From: Leptolyngbya sp. FACHB-321
GTDB taxonomy: Bacteria; Cyanobacteriota; Cyanobacteriia; Leptolyngbyales; Leptolyngbyaceae
Assembly (NCBI RefSeq): GCF_014695975.1
Contig: NZ_JACJPI010000083.1
Location: 62,001 to 126,000 of the forward strand
Direction of reading: 5' to 3'
DNA: 64,000 nt
The notes below the pieces were generated by a model. The model worked only from the letters and a program-made list of their open reading frames with translations. It searched no databases and was not told where the DNA came from. Position numbers and translations under genes: made by a program. Positions 54,604 through 64,000 of the stretch are shown here, piece after piece. The stretch's first letter is position 1, and each line of letters opens with the position of its first letter.

Positions 54604-54706
54604 ATTGTTTCAGTTGTTAGTTAATTGTTTGCCAGTCGGACTGATGTATTGACTGGTTAAACAGCCTGACTGGTAGATGCTGATCACTAGCTAACCGCTC
54701 ATTGCT

Positions 54707-55747
54707 CTAATTGGCAAGAGCGATCGCTGGTCGGACTAAATTCTGCTGCACCAACAGCTCGGCAATCTGCACTGCATTCAGTGCTGCACCCTTACGAATC
54801 TGGTCGCCGCAGAGCCAAAGTTCCAAACCAGCAGCATGGGATAGATCTTGGCGGATGCGCCCGACGAGCACCTCATCTTTGCCACTGGCATCGATTGGCA
54901 TGGGAAAGTAGTTTGCTTCCCAATCTTCCACCAGCTTAACGCCTGGAGCTTGACTTAGGATAGCCCGCGCTTGTGCCACATCAAACGGTTGGTCAAACTC
55001 CAGGTTAATTGCTTCAGAGTGCGCCCGCAATACGGGAACCCGCACACACGTTGCTGTTACCCGCAAATTAGGAGCACCAAAGATTTTACGCGTCTCGTTA
55101 ACCATTTTCATTTCTTCTTCGCAATAGCCCTCCCCATTTAGTGGAGAGTTGTGCGGAAACAGATTGAACGCCAGTGGGTAGGGGAAAAGCTCTGCGACGG
55201 GTTCTTGTCCCTGCAAAATTGCCTGCGTCTGCGTTTTAACTTCCTCCATTGCTCGTGCCCCAGCGCCACTAGCAGACTGATAAGTCGCTGCGACAATACG
55301 CCGGATAGGTTGCACTTGATGTAACGGATAGATGGCAACTGCCATCAAAATCGTTGTGCAGTTGGGGTTTGCAATGATGCCCTGGTGCGCTGCGGCTGCC
55401 TGGGGGTTTACCTCTGGCACTACCAAGGGCACAGTCGGGTTCAGCCGAAAGGCACTGGAGTTGTCAATGACTACAGCACCAGCAGCGACCGCTTTAGCTG
55501 CCCATGCCTTTGACACCGATGCGCCAGCCGAAGCCAACACTAGATCAATCTGTTTGAAGCTATCGTCATTGACGGCTTCTAGAGGCAACTGCTCTCCTTT
55601 GAAAGTAAGCGTCCGTCCTGTCGATCGTGCTGATGCCAGTAGCTTCAGATCTGCCAGGGGAAAGTCTCGCTGCTCCAATAGCTCTAGTAGTTCGGTGCCG
55701 ACTGCACCGGTTGCCCCTAAAATAGCAACCCGATAGGGATGAACCAA
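54707..55747 (-). CDS. asd: Aspartate-semialdehyde dehydrogenase
   Basis: Reduces aspartyl phosphate to aspartate semialdehyde for lysine, methionine and threonine synthesis. NADP-binding start VAILGATGAVGTELLELLEQ, active-site Cys in ANPNCTTILMA, and the catalytic His region GLELWLCGDQIRKGAALNAV. 346 aa, normal length. The only fitting start is TTG at 55747, supported by AAGGAG 6 nt upstream. It heads the asd-dapA block. Confidence 0.95.
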   Translation of the reverse strand: MVHPYRVAILGATGAVGTELLELLEQRDFPLADLKLLASARSTGRTLTFKGEQLPLEAVNDDSFKQIDLVLASAGASVSKAWAAKAVAAGAVVIDNSSAFRLNPTVPLVVPEVNPQAAAAHQGIIANPNCTTILMAVAIYPLHQVQPIRRIVAATYQSASGAGARAMEEVKTQTQAILQGQEPVAELFPYPLAFNLFPHNSPLNGEGYCEEEMKMVNETRKIFGAPNLRVTATCVRVPVLRAHSEAINLEFDQPFDVAQARAILSQAPGVKLVEDWEANYFPMPIDASGKDEVLVGRIRQDLSHAAGLELWLCGDQIRKGAALNAVQIAELLVQQNLVRPAIALAN

Positions 55748-56288
55748 CGTAGTCTCCTTTTCAATAAAAAGTGTGAGCTTTCAGCCGTCAGCTTTCAGCT
55801 TCATCATTTACATGCTAAGAAACTTACATGCCAAGGAACAATCAACTGCTCCATAACTTACGCTTAGGGCTAACTGCTGTCCGCTTACCTTTAATAAGCT
55901 TTTAAGCTCTACGCATCAATCACACGTTACTAATGCAAGCTGCGGTAGCTTCAGTTAGCACTTTTATTCAGCATACATTTCATCCAGCATACAACTGAGG
56001 GTCGCGTTCAAAGGCTGGCGCAATTTTTCGTAAACCTAAGTAAACTCTGTAGCGATCGCTGCCATCTTGCCTCACTCTATCGACCCAATGGTTAAGATTC
56101 TTCTAAACTAAGCGTTAACCCTCTGGCAGAATCAGTTACGATTACTTACTGCGGTGATGTTGAGAACAGCGATCGCCTGCTCTTGAATGTTTGATCTTTG
56201 TCTGACGTTGAGTGAGTGATTCTGCGACCCTCGAGCCATGCCTGACCGAATCCATCACTAATAGTAATTGTCTGTAGCGAATATACCG
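55748..56288. other. Divergent region between asd and tig
   Basis: 541 bp. Heptads AGCTTTC-AGCCGTC-AGCTTTC-AGCTTCA lie at 55776-55803, just upstream of asd. The rest contains several HIP1-like sites and AT-rich patches that could be promoters for asd and tig. No gene, tRNA or terminator seen. Confidence 0.5.
55776..55803. repeat. Heptad repeat, AGCNNTC type
   Basis: Four 7-base units upstream of asd, same family as at 28348, 32567 and 45703. Confidence 0.75.
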
Positions 56289-57914
56289 ATGAAAGTTACT
56301 CAGGAAAAACTTCCCGCTAGCCAAATTGGCTTGGAAATTGAAATTACGCCGGAAATGTCTCAAAAGGCATACGAGCAAGTCATTCAAAAATTTACTCGTA
56401 CTGCCAATATTCCTGGGTTTCGTAAAGGCAAGGTGCCACGACAGGTGCTGGTTCAGCGTTTTGGCTCCATGCAATTGAAAGCAACAGCGCTAGAAGAGTT
56501 AATTGATGAGACGCTGAAACAGGCGATCGAGCAAGAAAAAATTGACGCACTGGGCAACTTTCAACTGCGATCGTCCTTTGAGGAGTTGGTGAGCCAGTTT
56601 GCGCCTGGCTCAGCACTCACGTTTTCTGCTTCGGTTGATGTGCAGCCCGAGGTAACGCTCCAGCAATATACTGACTTTCAGCTTCAGGCAGAAGAAATCA
56701 AGCCCGATGCTGAACGAGTCGAGAAGGTACTCCAGCAATATCAAGAGCAAACCGCAACCTTGATCCCCGTCGAAGGACGTGCTGCCCAATTCGGCGACAC
56801 TACTGTTATTGACTACAAGGGCGTGCTGGTCAGCGATGATCCTGATGCCGAGCCGGAGCCATTTCCAGGTGGCGAAGCGGAAGACTTTCAGGTAGAGCTG
56901 GCCGAAGGGAAGTTCATTGAAGGTTTCATTGATGGCATTGTAGGGATGAACCCAGGCGAGACAAAAGACCTTCCAATCCCGTTTCCAGCCGATTACACAC
57001 AGGAAACGTTGGCTGGTCGAGACGCAATCTTTACGATTACTCTGAAAGAGATTAAAGAAAAAGAGCTACCTGCACTCGATGACGATTTTGCTCAAGAGGT
57101 CAGTGAGTTTAAAACACTGGCAGAGCTACGATCGTCACTTGAAGCGCGTTACGTCGAAGAAGCCGACGAGAAGACCAAGGCGAATAAAGAACAGGCAATT
57201 CTAGATGAACTGCTCAAGCACATTGAGGTTGAGCTACCAGAAACCTTGATTGAGCGAGAAATGACCTATCTCCTCAATCAGACAGCGATGCAACTCCAAA
57301 ATCAGGGCATTGATGTCAAGCGGTTATTTAACCAGGACACAATTCCAATGCTGAAAGAGCGATCGCGCCCCGAAGCCATCGATCGCATCAAGCGCACTCT
57401 GGCATTGGGCGAAGTTGCTAAGCGGGAGTCTATTAAGGTTGAGCCGAATGAAGTTAAGGCAAAAGTGACTGAACTGATGGCAGAACTTGGCGATCGCGAC
57501 ATTGATCCCGATCGTTTGCAAGCCGTTGTCACCGAAGATTTGCTCAAAGAAAAAATTGTGGACTGGCTGCTTGAGCGGTCTACGGTAGAGCTTGTCCCTG
57601 AAGGCACACTAGCAAAACCAGAGGATAACGCAGAGGCAGACGACATAGAAGCTAATGAGGCAGAAGTAACTGAAACAGCAGCTAACAGCACCATTGATGT
57701 TACGCCAGTTGTTGATACTGAAGCTAGTAACACCACTGATGTCGTTGACGCAACCGAAACTGAACCAGTGGCTCTAGACGCAGCCTTGCCATCAACTCAA
57801 GCCGTAGGAGCTAGCGATGAGACGAGCGCAACCGACAATACTACTGATACCGAGAAACCCAAAAAAGCACGTAAGGCGGCGAAAGCAAAAGCAGAATCCT
57901 CTGACAGCGAGTAA
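56289..57914 (+). CDS. tig: Trigger factor with long acidic C-terminal tail
   Basis: Ribosome-bound chaperone and peptidyl-prolyl isomerase. The ribosome-docking signature GFRKGKVP is at about 45-52, the FKBP-type domain at about 155-245 (FGDTTVIDYKGVLVSDDPDA), and the chaperone arms follow. The fold ends near residue 437; about 100 more residues are Asp/Glu/Thr-rich, then Lys/Ala-rich (KPKKARKAAKAKAESSDSE), giving 541 aa against about 430-470 usual. ATG 56289 begins the family sequence. It precedes clpP and clpX on the same strand, the usual bacterial order. Confidence 0.95.
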   Translation: MKVTQEKLPASQIGLEIEITPEMSQKAYEQVIQKFTRTANIPGFRKGKVPRQVLVQRFGSMQLKATALEELIDETLKQAIEQEKIDALGNFQLRSSFEELVSQFAPGSALTFSASVDVQPEVTLQQYTDFQLQAEEIKPDAERVEKVLQQYQEQTATLIPVEGRAAQFGDTTVIDYKGVLVSDDPDAEPEPFPGGEAEDFQVELAEGKFIEGFIDGIVGMNPGETKDLPIPFPADYTQETLAGRDAIFTITLKEIKEKELPALDDDFAQEVSEFKTLAELRSSLEARYVEEADEKTKANKEQAILDELLKHIEVELPETLIEREMTYLLNQTAMQLQNQGIDVKRLFNQDTIPMLKERSRPEAIDRIKRTLALGEVAKRESIKVEPNEVKAKVTELMAELGDRDIDPDRLQAVVTEDLLKEKIVDWLLERSTVELVPEGTLAKPEDNAEADDIEANEAEVTETAANSTIDVTPVVDTEASNTTDVVDATETEPVALDAALPSTQAVGASDETSATDNTTDTEKPKKARKAAKAKAESSDSE

Positions 57915-58127
57915 CATTTCGTCTATCCTATGTCAGTAAGATATGTGAGCAAGACGCTACGCCTCACAACACCGGGCTACAATAGCAGAGCTTTTCGCTC
58001 GATGCGCCCACAAGTCACAAGTTAGTTAAGGCATAATGTTTGGATATACGTATGCGATTCCCACAGCAAATCGCTGATGCTGATTCGTAAACCCGGTCTA
58101 CAGTGACTTCAGGCGATAACACCTACT

Positions 58128-58820
58128 ATGTTTGTATCCCGTTCCCCTAACTACTCTATTAACAGCTTGAATGCACTGGATGTCACGTCGCTGGGTCCCA
58201 GCAATGTGGTGCCTATGGTGGTCGAGCAATCCGGTCGCGGTGAACGTGCGTTTGACATCTACTCTCGTCTGCTGAGAGAGCGCATTGTCTTCCTGGGCAC
58301 ACCAATCGACGACAACGTTTCCGACTCGATCGTGGCTCAACTGCTGTTTTTGGACGCTGAAGACCCAGAAAAAGACATTCAGCTTTACATCAATTCCCCT
58401 GGCGGTTCAGTAACCGCAGGTATGGCAATTTATGACACCATGCAGCAAGTACGCTCTGATGTTGTTACTATTTGCTTTGGCTTGGCAGCAAGCATGGGGG
58501 CATTCTTACTAGCAGCAGGCGCTAAAGGTAAGCGGATGTCTTTGCCAAACTCGCGCATCATGATCCATCAGCCCCTTGGTGGTGCTCAGGGGCAAGCCGT
58601 TGATATCGAAATCCAGGCAAAAGAAATTCTTTACCACAAGCGCAAGTTGAGCGAACTGCTGGCGCACCATACGGGACAACCGTTTGAACGGGTAGAAATG
58701 GATACCGAGCGCGACTTTTTCATGTCCGCTGCTGAAGCAAAAGATTATGGACTGGTTGACCAAGTCATTTCCAGACAAAATCTTCCTAAAGCTGGAGAAG
58801 CTGTTGCCGCCGTTAACTAA
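58128..58820 (+). CDS. clpP: ATP-dependent Clp protease, proteolytic subunit
   Basis: Serine protease chamber of Clp. Ser in [14 protein letters not shown], His in [15 protein letters not shown], and the Asp in the [12 protein letters not shown] region complete the triad. 230 aa, including a 30-residue N-terminal stretch before [16 protein letters not shown], as in other cyanobacterial ClpP paralogues. It is 213 bp after tig and 9 bp before clpX, so clpP-clpX is an operon and ClpX its unfoldase. Confidence 0.96.
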   Translation: MFVSRSPNYSINSLNALDVTSLGPSNVVPMVVEQSGRGERAFDIYSRLLRERIVFLGTPIDDNVSDSIVAQLLFLDAEDPEKDIQLYINSPGGSVTAGMAIYDTMQQVRSDVVTICFGLAASMGAFLLAAGAKGKRMSLPNSRIMIHQPLGGAQGQAVDIEIQAKEILYHKRKLSELLAHHTGQPFERVEMDTERDFFMSAAEAKDYGLVDQVISRQNLPKAGEAVAAVN

Positions 58821-58829
58821 GAGGTAGAT

Positions 58830-60179
58830 ATGGCTAACAAGTATGACTCCCATCTCAAATGTTCCTTTTGCGGCAAGTCTCAGGAGCAGGTTCGTAAGCT
58901 CATAGCCGGACCGGGAGTTTACATTTGTGATGAATGCGTTGACCTCTGTAACGAAATTCTGGATGAAGAGTTGTTCGATTCCAGCGCCGCAGCACCGCAG
59001 CCAGTGCCACGGCGAGAACAATCACCCGAAAAACGCAAGGCGCGGTCTGCAAACCTTTCTCTTAACCAGATCCCGAAACCGAGAGAAATTAAAAAGTACC
59101 TTGATGAACACGTCATCGGGCAAGATGACGCTAAGAAGGTGTTGTCGGTTGCGGTCTACAACCACTACAAGCGTCTGAGCTTTATTCAATCAAAAGGTGG
59201 CAGCAGTAAGCCATCTACTGATGACCTCGTTGAATTGCAAAAATCAAACATTCTCTTAATTGGACCTACAGGCTGCGGCAAAACTCTCCTCGCTCAAACG
59301 CTAGCAGAAATTTTGGATGTACCGTTTGCTGTGGCTGATGCAACCACGCTGACTGAAGCGGGCTACGTGGGTGAAGATGTCGAGAACATTTTGCTGCGGT
59401 TGCTGCAAGTTGCCGATCTGGATGTTGAAGAAGCCCAGCGAGGCATTATTTACATTGACGAAATCGATAAGATTGCTCGCAAGAGTGAAAACCCATCGAT
59501 TACGCGGGATGTCTCTGGCGAAGGTGTGCAGCAAGCACTGCTGAAGATGTTGGAGGGAACTGTTGCTAACGTACCGCCACAGGGTGGACGCAAGCATCCT
59601 TATCAGGACTGCATTCAAATTGATACAGGCAATATCCTCTTTATTTGTGGTGGTGCCTTTGTTGGTTTAGATAAAGCGGTAGAGCAACGCATTGGGAAGA
59701 AGTCGATGGGCTTTATCCAGCCTGGAGAAGCACAACCGAAAGATAAACGGACGGCAGATGTGTTACGTCACATGGAGCCGGATGATCTGGTTAAGTTCGG
59801 TATGATTCCAGAGTTTATCGGGCGAGTGCCTGTTATGGCTGTAGTAAACCCGCTGGATGAAGATGCGCTGACAGAGATTCTAACCGAGCCTCGCAATGCA
59901 CTGGTGAAGCAGTATCAAAAGCTTCTGAAGATGGATAATGTAACGCTGGAGTTCCGGCAGGATGCAGTGCGTGCGATCGCTCAAGAAGCCTACCGTCGCA
60001 AAACAGGCGCTCGTGCCCTCCGTAGCATTGTTGAGGAGTTAATGCTAGACGTGATGTACGAATTGCCCTCTCGTAAAGACGTGACTCGCTGTAGCATTAC
60101 GCGCGAGATGGTTGAGAAGCGATCAACAGCAGAACTAATCATCCATCCATCGTCGTTGCCTAAGCCTGAATCAGCTTAA
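58830..60179 (+). CDS. clpX: ATP-dependent Clp protease, unfoldase ClpX
   Basis: AAA+ unfoldase that feeds substrates to ClpP. N-terminal zinc finger [10 protein letters not shown] with CDECVDLC, Walker [13 protein letters not shown], Walker [12 protein letters not shown], and sensor region EFIGRVPVM. 449 aa, normal length. The 9-bp gap after clpP implies coupled translation. All functional motifs are present. Confidence 0.97.
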   Translation: MANKYDSHLKCSFCGKSQEQVRKLIAGPGVYICDECVDLCNEILDEELFDSSAAAPQPVPRREQSPEKRKARSANLSLNQIPKPREIKKYLDEHVIGQDDAKKVLSVAVYNHYKRLSFIQSKGGSSKPSTDDLVELQKSNILLIGPTGCGKTLLAQTLAEILDVPFAVADATTLTEAGYVGEDVENILLRLLQVADLDVEEAQRGIIYIDEIDKIARKSENPSITRDVSGEGVQQALLKMLEGTVANVPPQGGRKHPYQDCIQIDTGNILFICGGAFVGLDKAVEQRIGKKSMGFIQPGEAQPKDKRTADVLRHMEPDDLVKFGMIPEFIGRVPVMAVVNPLDEDALTEILTEPRNALVKQYQKLLKMDNVTLEFRQDAVRAIAQEAYRRKTGARALRSIVEELMLDVMYELPSRKDVTRCSITREMVEKRSTAELIIHPSSLPKPESA

Positions 60180-60279
60180 CAAAACCTGAATCTGCTTAAA
60201 TAGTTGGGAGTGTTGAGTGATGAGTTTTGCATAAAGGTTGAACTTGAAACTCATCACTCAACGTTTACTATCTGTAAAA

Positions 60280-61188
60280 ATGTCTTACGTCAGCGTTAAC
60301 GGTTTTAATCACTATTACGAGTGGGTTACAGAGGCAGGCACTCAGAAGCCTACTGGTAAGCCTGTCTTCGTCTTTATACATGGTTGGGGTGGCTCTGCTC
60401 GCTACTGGGAAAGTACAGCAAGGGAATTTTCCGACCGCTTTGATTGTCTTCTCTACGATATGCGTGGATTTGGGCGATCGCGCTCTAATGTTAGCGAGTC
60501 GCCTTTGGCTGAACCACCGGAAACCGCTGCCGAACTCAGCTATGAGCTAGAAAGCTACGCGGACGATCTTGCTGGGCTTTTGGATGCGCTTGGCTTACAG
60601 CGCGTGTCCTTGAATGCTCATTCGATGGGCGCGTCTGTTGCGACTTTTTTCCTGAATCTCTATGCCGATCGCGTCGATCGCGCTGTTCTTACCTGTAGCG
60701 GCATTTTTGAGTATGACGAAAAAGCCTTTAATGCCTTCTACAAGTTTGGTGGGTACGTCGTTAAATTTCGTCCACGCTTGCTGTACGGACTCCCATTTAT
60801 CGATCGACTGTTCATGCAGCGTTTTCTGCACCGTCCCCTGCCTACAGCTATTAGTCGATCGTTTCTGAACGATTTTTTGATGGCAGATTATGGTGCAGCC
60901 TTAGGCACTATTTTTACTTGCGTCAGCAAAAAGGCAACAGAGGTGATGCCGCAAGAATTTGCACGTCTGACTGTCCCGACGCTGCTGATTTCAGGCGAGC
61001 GTGACATCATCATCCCTGCTGAAATGGGTCGGCAAGCGGCTGCTTTAAGCGACAAAATTCAATACGTCGTAATACCAGATACGGCTCACTTTCCGATGCT
61101 AGAAGATCCGTCAAGCTATCTTCAGCTTGTTCGAGAGTTTTTGGGTGTTAGCACTGTTCAACCCTCTGTAGCCGGCAGCAGGGAGTAG
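60280..61188 (+). CDS. Alpha/beta hydrolase
   Basis: About 302 aa with the alpha/beta-hydrolase fold. Oxyanion region FVFIHGWGGSARYW, nucleophile elbow NAHSMGASVA (Ser in HSMGA), Asp in ISGERDIIIPAE and His in DTAHFPMLED form a full triad. The substrate is not evident; many cyanobacterial homologues are uncharacterised. I start at ATG 60280 (MSYVSVNGFNHYYEWV), since the open upstream 14 codons begin with TTG. It follows clpX by 100 bp and ends at an AAGGCAA heptad block. Confidence 0.88.
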   Translation: MSYVSVNGFNHYYEWVTEAGTQKPTGKPVFVFIHGWGGSARYWESTAREFSDRFDCLLYDMRGFGRSRSNVSESPLAEPPETAAELSYELESYADDLAGLLDALGLQRVSLNAHSMGASVATFFLNLYADRVDRAVLTCSGIFEYDEKAFNAFYKFGGYVVKFRPRLLYGLPFIDRLFMQRFLHRPLPTAISRSFLNDFLMADYGAALGTIFTCVSKKATEVMPQEFARLTVPTLLISGERDIIIPAEMGRQAAALSDKIQYVVIPDTAHFPMLEDPSSYLQLVREFLGVSTVQPSVAGSRE

Positions 61189-61215
61189 AGAAAAGGCAAA
61201 AGGTAAAACAAACTT
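61189..61215. repeat. Short AAGGCAA heptad block
   Basis: GAAAAGGCAAAAGGTAAAAC, about three heptads between the hydrolase and pheA, which converge here. Confidence 0.6.
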
Positions 61216-61250
61216 AACGCTCAAAACGTTTAGCCTTTAGCCTTCCTCCT

Positions 61251-62096
61251 TTAGCTTTTAGCAGTGGGCAAAATATCATAGCTACCGAAGACTTTTAGCG
61301 TTTCGGTGTCTTTGGCAAGTTCTGCCAGCGTTGCTTGTACGTCGGGCTTACGGGCATCGGCTTCCAGGTCAACAAAAAACAAGTAGTCGCCAAGCGATCG
61401 CTTCGTTGGACGTGACTCAATATGGCTGAGGTTAATGCCTCGGCTAGCAAAGACTTGTAACGGTTTAACGAGGGAACCCGGCAAATCGTGAACAGTAAAT
61501 GCGAGTGACGTATGGCTACCACCAGGAGACGGTTGCTGGCTAAGTATCCAGAAGCGCGTGCAGTTATCAGGATGGTCGTTGATCGAGTCAGCGAGCACAG
61601 GCAGGTTATACAATTCAGCAGCGCGAGGGGAAGAAATCGCGGCGCTTGTAGCGTCTTCCCCCAACGATTGCAGCGCTTCAGTGGTCGAACTAGTGGGAAT
61701 TAACTGGGCTGTGGGCAGAAACTTTTCGAGCCACCCTTGACATTGAGCTAGCGCCTGTGGATGAGAGTAAACCGTCTGGATTACGTCGAGCGCGGGAGCC
61801 TGAGACAACAGCGCGTGTGAAATTGGCAAGATCAACGCCCACTGAATTTGCAAGTTGCCAAACCGCCATAGCCCATCTAATGTGGCAGGAACGCTGCCCT
61901 CAGTCGAGTTTTCGATCGGCACAACTGCTACATCAGCATTACCTTCAGCAACGGCTCGTAGAGAGAGAGCAATGCTGGGGTAAGGGCAGAGCAGTGATTC
62001 TTGTCCTGTGCTTGCAGTGAGCCAGCTTGCATACTGAAGAGCAGCGGCTTCAGCATTGGTGCCAATAGGTCCTAAGTGGGCGATCGATACTGCCAT
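61251..62096 (-). CDS. pheA: Prephenate dehydratase
   Basis: Converts prephenate to phenylpyruvate in phenylalanine synthesis. Catalytic Thr in NCTRFWILS, the ENSTEGSVPATLDGL loop, and a C-terminal ACT domain with SLVKPLQVFASRGINLSHIE and ESRPTKRS that binds phenylalanine for feedback inhibition. 281 aa, a monofunctional enzyme without a chorismate mutase domain. ATG 62096. Confidence 0.94.
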   Translation of the reverse strand: MAVSIAHLGPIGTNAEAAALQYASWLTASTGQESLLCPYPSIALSLRAVAEGNADVAVVPIENSTEGSVPATLDGLWRFGNLQIQWALILPISHALLSQAPALDVIQTVYSHPQALAQCQGWLEKFLPTAQLIPTSSTTEALQSLGEDATSAAISSPRAAELYNLPVLADSINDHPDNCTRFWILSQQPSPGGSHTSLAFTVHDLPGSLVKPLQVFASRGINLSHIESRPTKRSLGDYLFFVDLEADARKPDVQATLAELAKDTETLKVFGSYDILPTAKS

Positions 62097-62472
62097 AGCG
62101 TTTCTTCTCTAGTTCTGCCTGCCATTACTTAGCTTGCCATTAAAATTACCCTGTTCAGCCGCAAGACAGGTAGCTATAACGCATTAGATCAGTGGTGGCT
62201 AATCAGTTGCGCGATCGGGTTGGTAGGTAACCCAAGCAGCTTCACTTAGTTATATTTACTCATCAATTACTCTCTTAGCTTTAAGTAGCTGAACGTAATG
62301 ATTGATAAGCTGACTTCCGACTTCGCTTTCGATCTGAGCGCCCTTCGGCTTGAGCGCTCAGATCGAAAGCTCAAGGCTCTCAGTCCTGTGGGTCAGCGGG
62401 TTGAGCGCAGTCGAAACCAGTTTCTAAGTAGTGCTTAATTTAGTCCTCCGACTGAATTTGTTTTCTCTACTG
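62097..62472. other. Gap carrying dispersed repeat copy B
   Basis: Upstream of pheA. Most of it is the repeat element at 62285-62436; the remainder has HIP1 sites and no reading frame. Confidence 0.55.
62285..62436. repeat. Dispersed repeat element, copy B, with 17-bp perfect hairpin
   Basis: GCTTTCGATCTGAGCGC (62325-62341) and GCGCTCAGATCGAAAGC (62354-62370) are perfect 17-bp arms with a 12-base loop. Flanking blocks match the element at 20120-20310 in the same order, but this copy is about 40 bp shorter. No reading frame and no terminal inverted repeats or target duplication identified. Confidence 0.8.
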
Positions 62473-62649
62473 ATGAAAATCAACTTGCTATCAAAACTCA
62501 CCCTAGCAATGATTCTTCTCATGTTTCTCATCGAAAAGGGCGTTGTGGCTCAGAATTCTGCAAGAATAGTCTGTGAAAGGAAAGCGCGTGAATCTACTGA
62601 AGTAGATCTACTGAAAAAGGTGCAGTCACATTCCTTCATATCTACTTAA
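62473..62649 (+). CDS. Small putative secreted peptide
   Basis: Possible 58-aa product: MKINLLSKLTLAMILLMFLI looks like a signal peptide or membrane helix, followed by EKGVVAQNSARIVCERKARE and a short charged tail. No ribosome site is evident. It could be the 5' remnant of a longer secreted protein or a chance frame. Confidence 0.3.
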   Translation: MKINLLSKLTLAMILLMFLIEKGVVAQNSARIVCERKARESTEVDLLKKVQSHSFIST

Positions 62650-62702
62650 GATTAATAGTAACTACCTGATTTTTTCTACCACCTACTCGTGGCTTTTCAG
62701 CT

Positions 62703-63290
62703 ATGTATACACGCTTTACTGCCTCTCAAGCTGTTGAAATGGCAGTTCAAGAGCAGCCTGTTCCGATTCAACACTATTTGCGGCAGCCTCAGCGCGTTGT
62801 GGCTGCTCTCGCTGCTTCAAGCCAAATTGAGCCGTTTGGTGACGAGCGTTTTCGCTTGAAGATGCGCCCGTTAAACTTCATGATGCTGACCATTCAGCCA
62901 ATTGTAGATTTGCGCGTTTGGGCTGATTCAGACGGTACCGTGTACGTACAGTCAGTTGGTTGTGAGATTCGGGGTGTTGAGTACATTAACCAGCGCTTTA
63001 AGCTGAACCTGGTGGGCAAGCTACAGCCCCAGCAGGTGAACGGCAAAACTGTTTTGAAGGGTAGGGCAGATCTAGAAGTGCAGGTTGATGTGCCCCCACC
63101 GCTCGACTTTACGCCAAAACCGTTTTTAGAAGCAACCGGTAACGGGCTGCTTAAAAGCGTTTTGCTGACTGTAAAGCAGCGCCTCATACACCATCTTTTA
63201 GCAGATTACGGTGCGTGGGCAAGCTCAAACCTGGGTCAAATGTCAGCAGTGAAGCCGTCTGTTGCACCGACAAATAACCCGATCGCCTGA
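62703..63290 (+). CDS. DUF1997 domain protein
   Basis: A 195-aa protein of the DUF1997 family, found in cyanobacteria and plastids with no known activity. Beta-rich middle (FRLKMRPLNFMMLTIQPIVD, LRVWADSDGTVYVQSVGCEI) and a C-terminal helix (LLKSVLLTVKQRLIHHLLAD). No signal peptide. ATG 62703. Convergent with rnhB, 34 bp apart. Confidence 0.88.
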   Translation: MYTRFTASQAVEMAVQEQPVPIQHYLRQPQRVVAALAASSQIEPFGDERFRLKMRPLNFMMLTIQPIVDLRVWADSDGTVYVQSVGCEIRGVEYINQRFKLNLVGKLQPQQVNGKTVLKGRADLEVQVDVPPPLDFTPKPFLEATGNGLLKSVLLTVKQRLIHHLLADYGAWASSNLGQMSAVKPSVAPTNNPIA

Positions 63291-63324
63291 CTTTTGCCTT
63301 ACTCTCACTTCCCATCGTTACCTT

Positions 63325-63957
63325 TTAGATGCGGCATGGGCTGAATGATCGCCGATGCAGGCGTGAAACTCCATACGTTTGTAAGGCTAGGCGATGGGCA
63401 GGCGTGCCGTACCCTTTATTAGCTGCCAGATTGTAGCCAGGGTATTTGGCATCCAGACGCGTAATCAATTCGTCACGCCACACCTTGGCGAGAATGCTGG
63501 CAGCAGCGATCGCTAGTGATCGGCGATCGCCTTGCACAACGGTCTGTTGTGGTAACGCTAGTCCTGGAATGCGTTTATTACCATCAATTAAGCAAAGTGC
63601 TGGTGTTACTTTTAGCTTAAGTACAGCGCGCTTCATCGCTAGCAGCGACGCTTGTAGAATATTGAGGCGATCGATTTCCCAGACCGAAGCGTAGCTTACC
63701 TGATACGCCAAGGCATGAACGCGAATGATCTCTGCCAGTAGCAGCCGACGCTCTGGTGATAGAAGCTTGCTGTCAGTTACACCAGCTTTAGTCAATATGG
63801 GCGCTGCCTCTACAGACAAAATCACAGCCGCTGCTACTACAGGACCAAACAGGGCACCCCGCCCCACCTCGTCTACACCAGCCACCAGTGCTGGCAGCGC
63901 TATGCCATCCAAAACGGGCAGAGTTAACTGATGCGTTGGAGGTTGTTGTTGCTCCAT
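63325..63957 (-). CDS. rnhB: Ribonuclease HII
   Basis: Removes ribonucleotides from DNA and RNA from hybrids. Acidic catalytic residues in [20 protein letters not shown] and CLIDGN, and the [15 protein letters not shown] segment typical of HII rather than HI. About 210 aa. I start at ATG 63957; the frame continues to TTG 63990 close to the window end, and no clear ribosome site separates the two. Confidence 0.93.
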   Translation of the reverse strand: MEQQQPPTHQLTLPVLDGIALPALVAGVDEVGRGALFGPVVAAAVILSVEAAPILTKAGVTDSKLLSPERRLLLAEIIRVHALAYQVSYASVWEIDRLNILQASLLAMKRAVLKLKVTPALCLIDGNKRIPGLALPQQTVVQGDRRSLAIAAASILAKVWRDELITRLDAKYPGYNLAANKGYGTPAHRLALQTYGVSRLHRRSFSPCRI

Positions 63958-64000
63958 AAAGGACACTCGAGGGCGATCAAAACTAGGCAAGAAACAACGC

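Overview
The window is chromosomal DNA of a cyanobacterium, probably filamentous. The octamer GCGATCGC (HIP1) and its core GATCG recur throughout. Heptanucleotide tandem repeats of the cyanobacterial STRR type are scattered between genes. The gene content is cyanobacterial: a HetZ-like/PatU-like pair, an ABA4-like protein, CrtW ketolase, a probable PetL, DUF1997 and DUF3352 proteins, and the asd-dapA-rnj and tig-clpP-clpX blocks. I cannot name a genus; a Leptolyngbya-like relative is a guess. I saw no rRNA, tRNA, CRISPR array, prophage or insertion sequence.

Layout. 1-7.1 kb: ABC-2 exporter pair, ABA4-like membrane protein, MASE1-GAF histidine kinase, a Met-rich zinc-ribbon protein and a pentapeptide-repeat protein. 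7.7-15.4 kb: a TgpA-like membrane transglutaminase homologue lacking its catalytic Cys and His, the patU-like/hetZ pair with a divergent conserved gene, and a DUF3352 protein. 15.8-22.6 kb: a large SNF2 helicase, a hypothetical protein, a Nudix protein and a Tat-exported beta-carbonic anhydrase. 22.9-28.7 kb: an NAD locus, pncB-nadD-nrtR-(NYN/LOTUS protein)-nadE, with a palindrome over the likely pncB -10 box. 28.8-37.8 kb: secreted protein, zinc metallopeptidase, crtW, LapA-like protein, dead brnT, orphan ureC, anti-sigma-type ATPase, PAS histidine kinase and HbpS/GlcG protein. 37.9-45.1 kb: BMP lipoprotein, rRNA methyltransferase, FAD protein, HEPN-like protein, UPF0104 protein, recR and HIT protein. 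45.5-51.6 kb: a 35-aa membrane peptide gene with its own terminator, a B12/radical SAM protein, petL, aroB, era, surE and a small conserved protein. 51.7-64 kb: rnj, dapA, asd, tig, clpP, clpX, hydrolase, pheA, DUF1997 and rnhB.

How genes work together. PncB, NadD and NadE are three consecutive steps from nicotinate to NAD, and the Nudix-like NrtR in the same array has lost its catalytic box, as expected of a regulator. Asd and DapA are consecutive steps toward lysine/diaminopimelate. Trigger factor, ClpP and ClpX pair folding with proteolysis. HetZ and PatU are development regulators in heterocyst formers and are also widespread in other filamentous cyanobacteria.

Most unusual. Repeat DNA has entered reading frames without breaking them: nadE carries two such inserts and era has a low-complexity insert just after its NKxD motif. 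recR has no standard start codon in front of its conserved N-terminus. A brnT toxin gene has been killed by a TAG at its conserved Trp codon. Two very small genes (45492-45599 and 47490-47582) are supported by ribosome sites and, for the first, a terminator.
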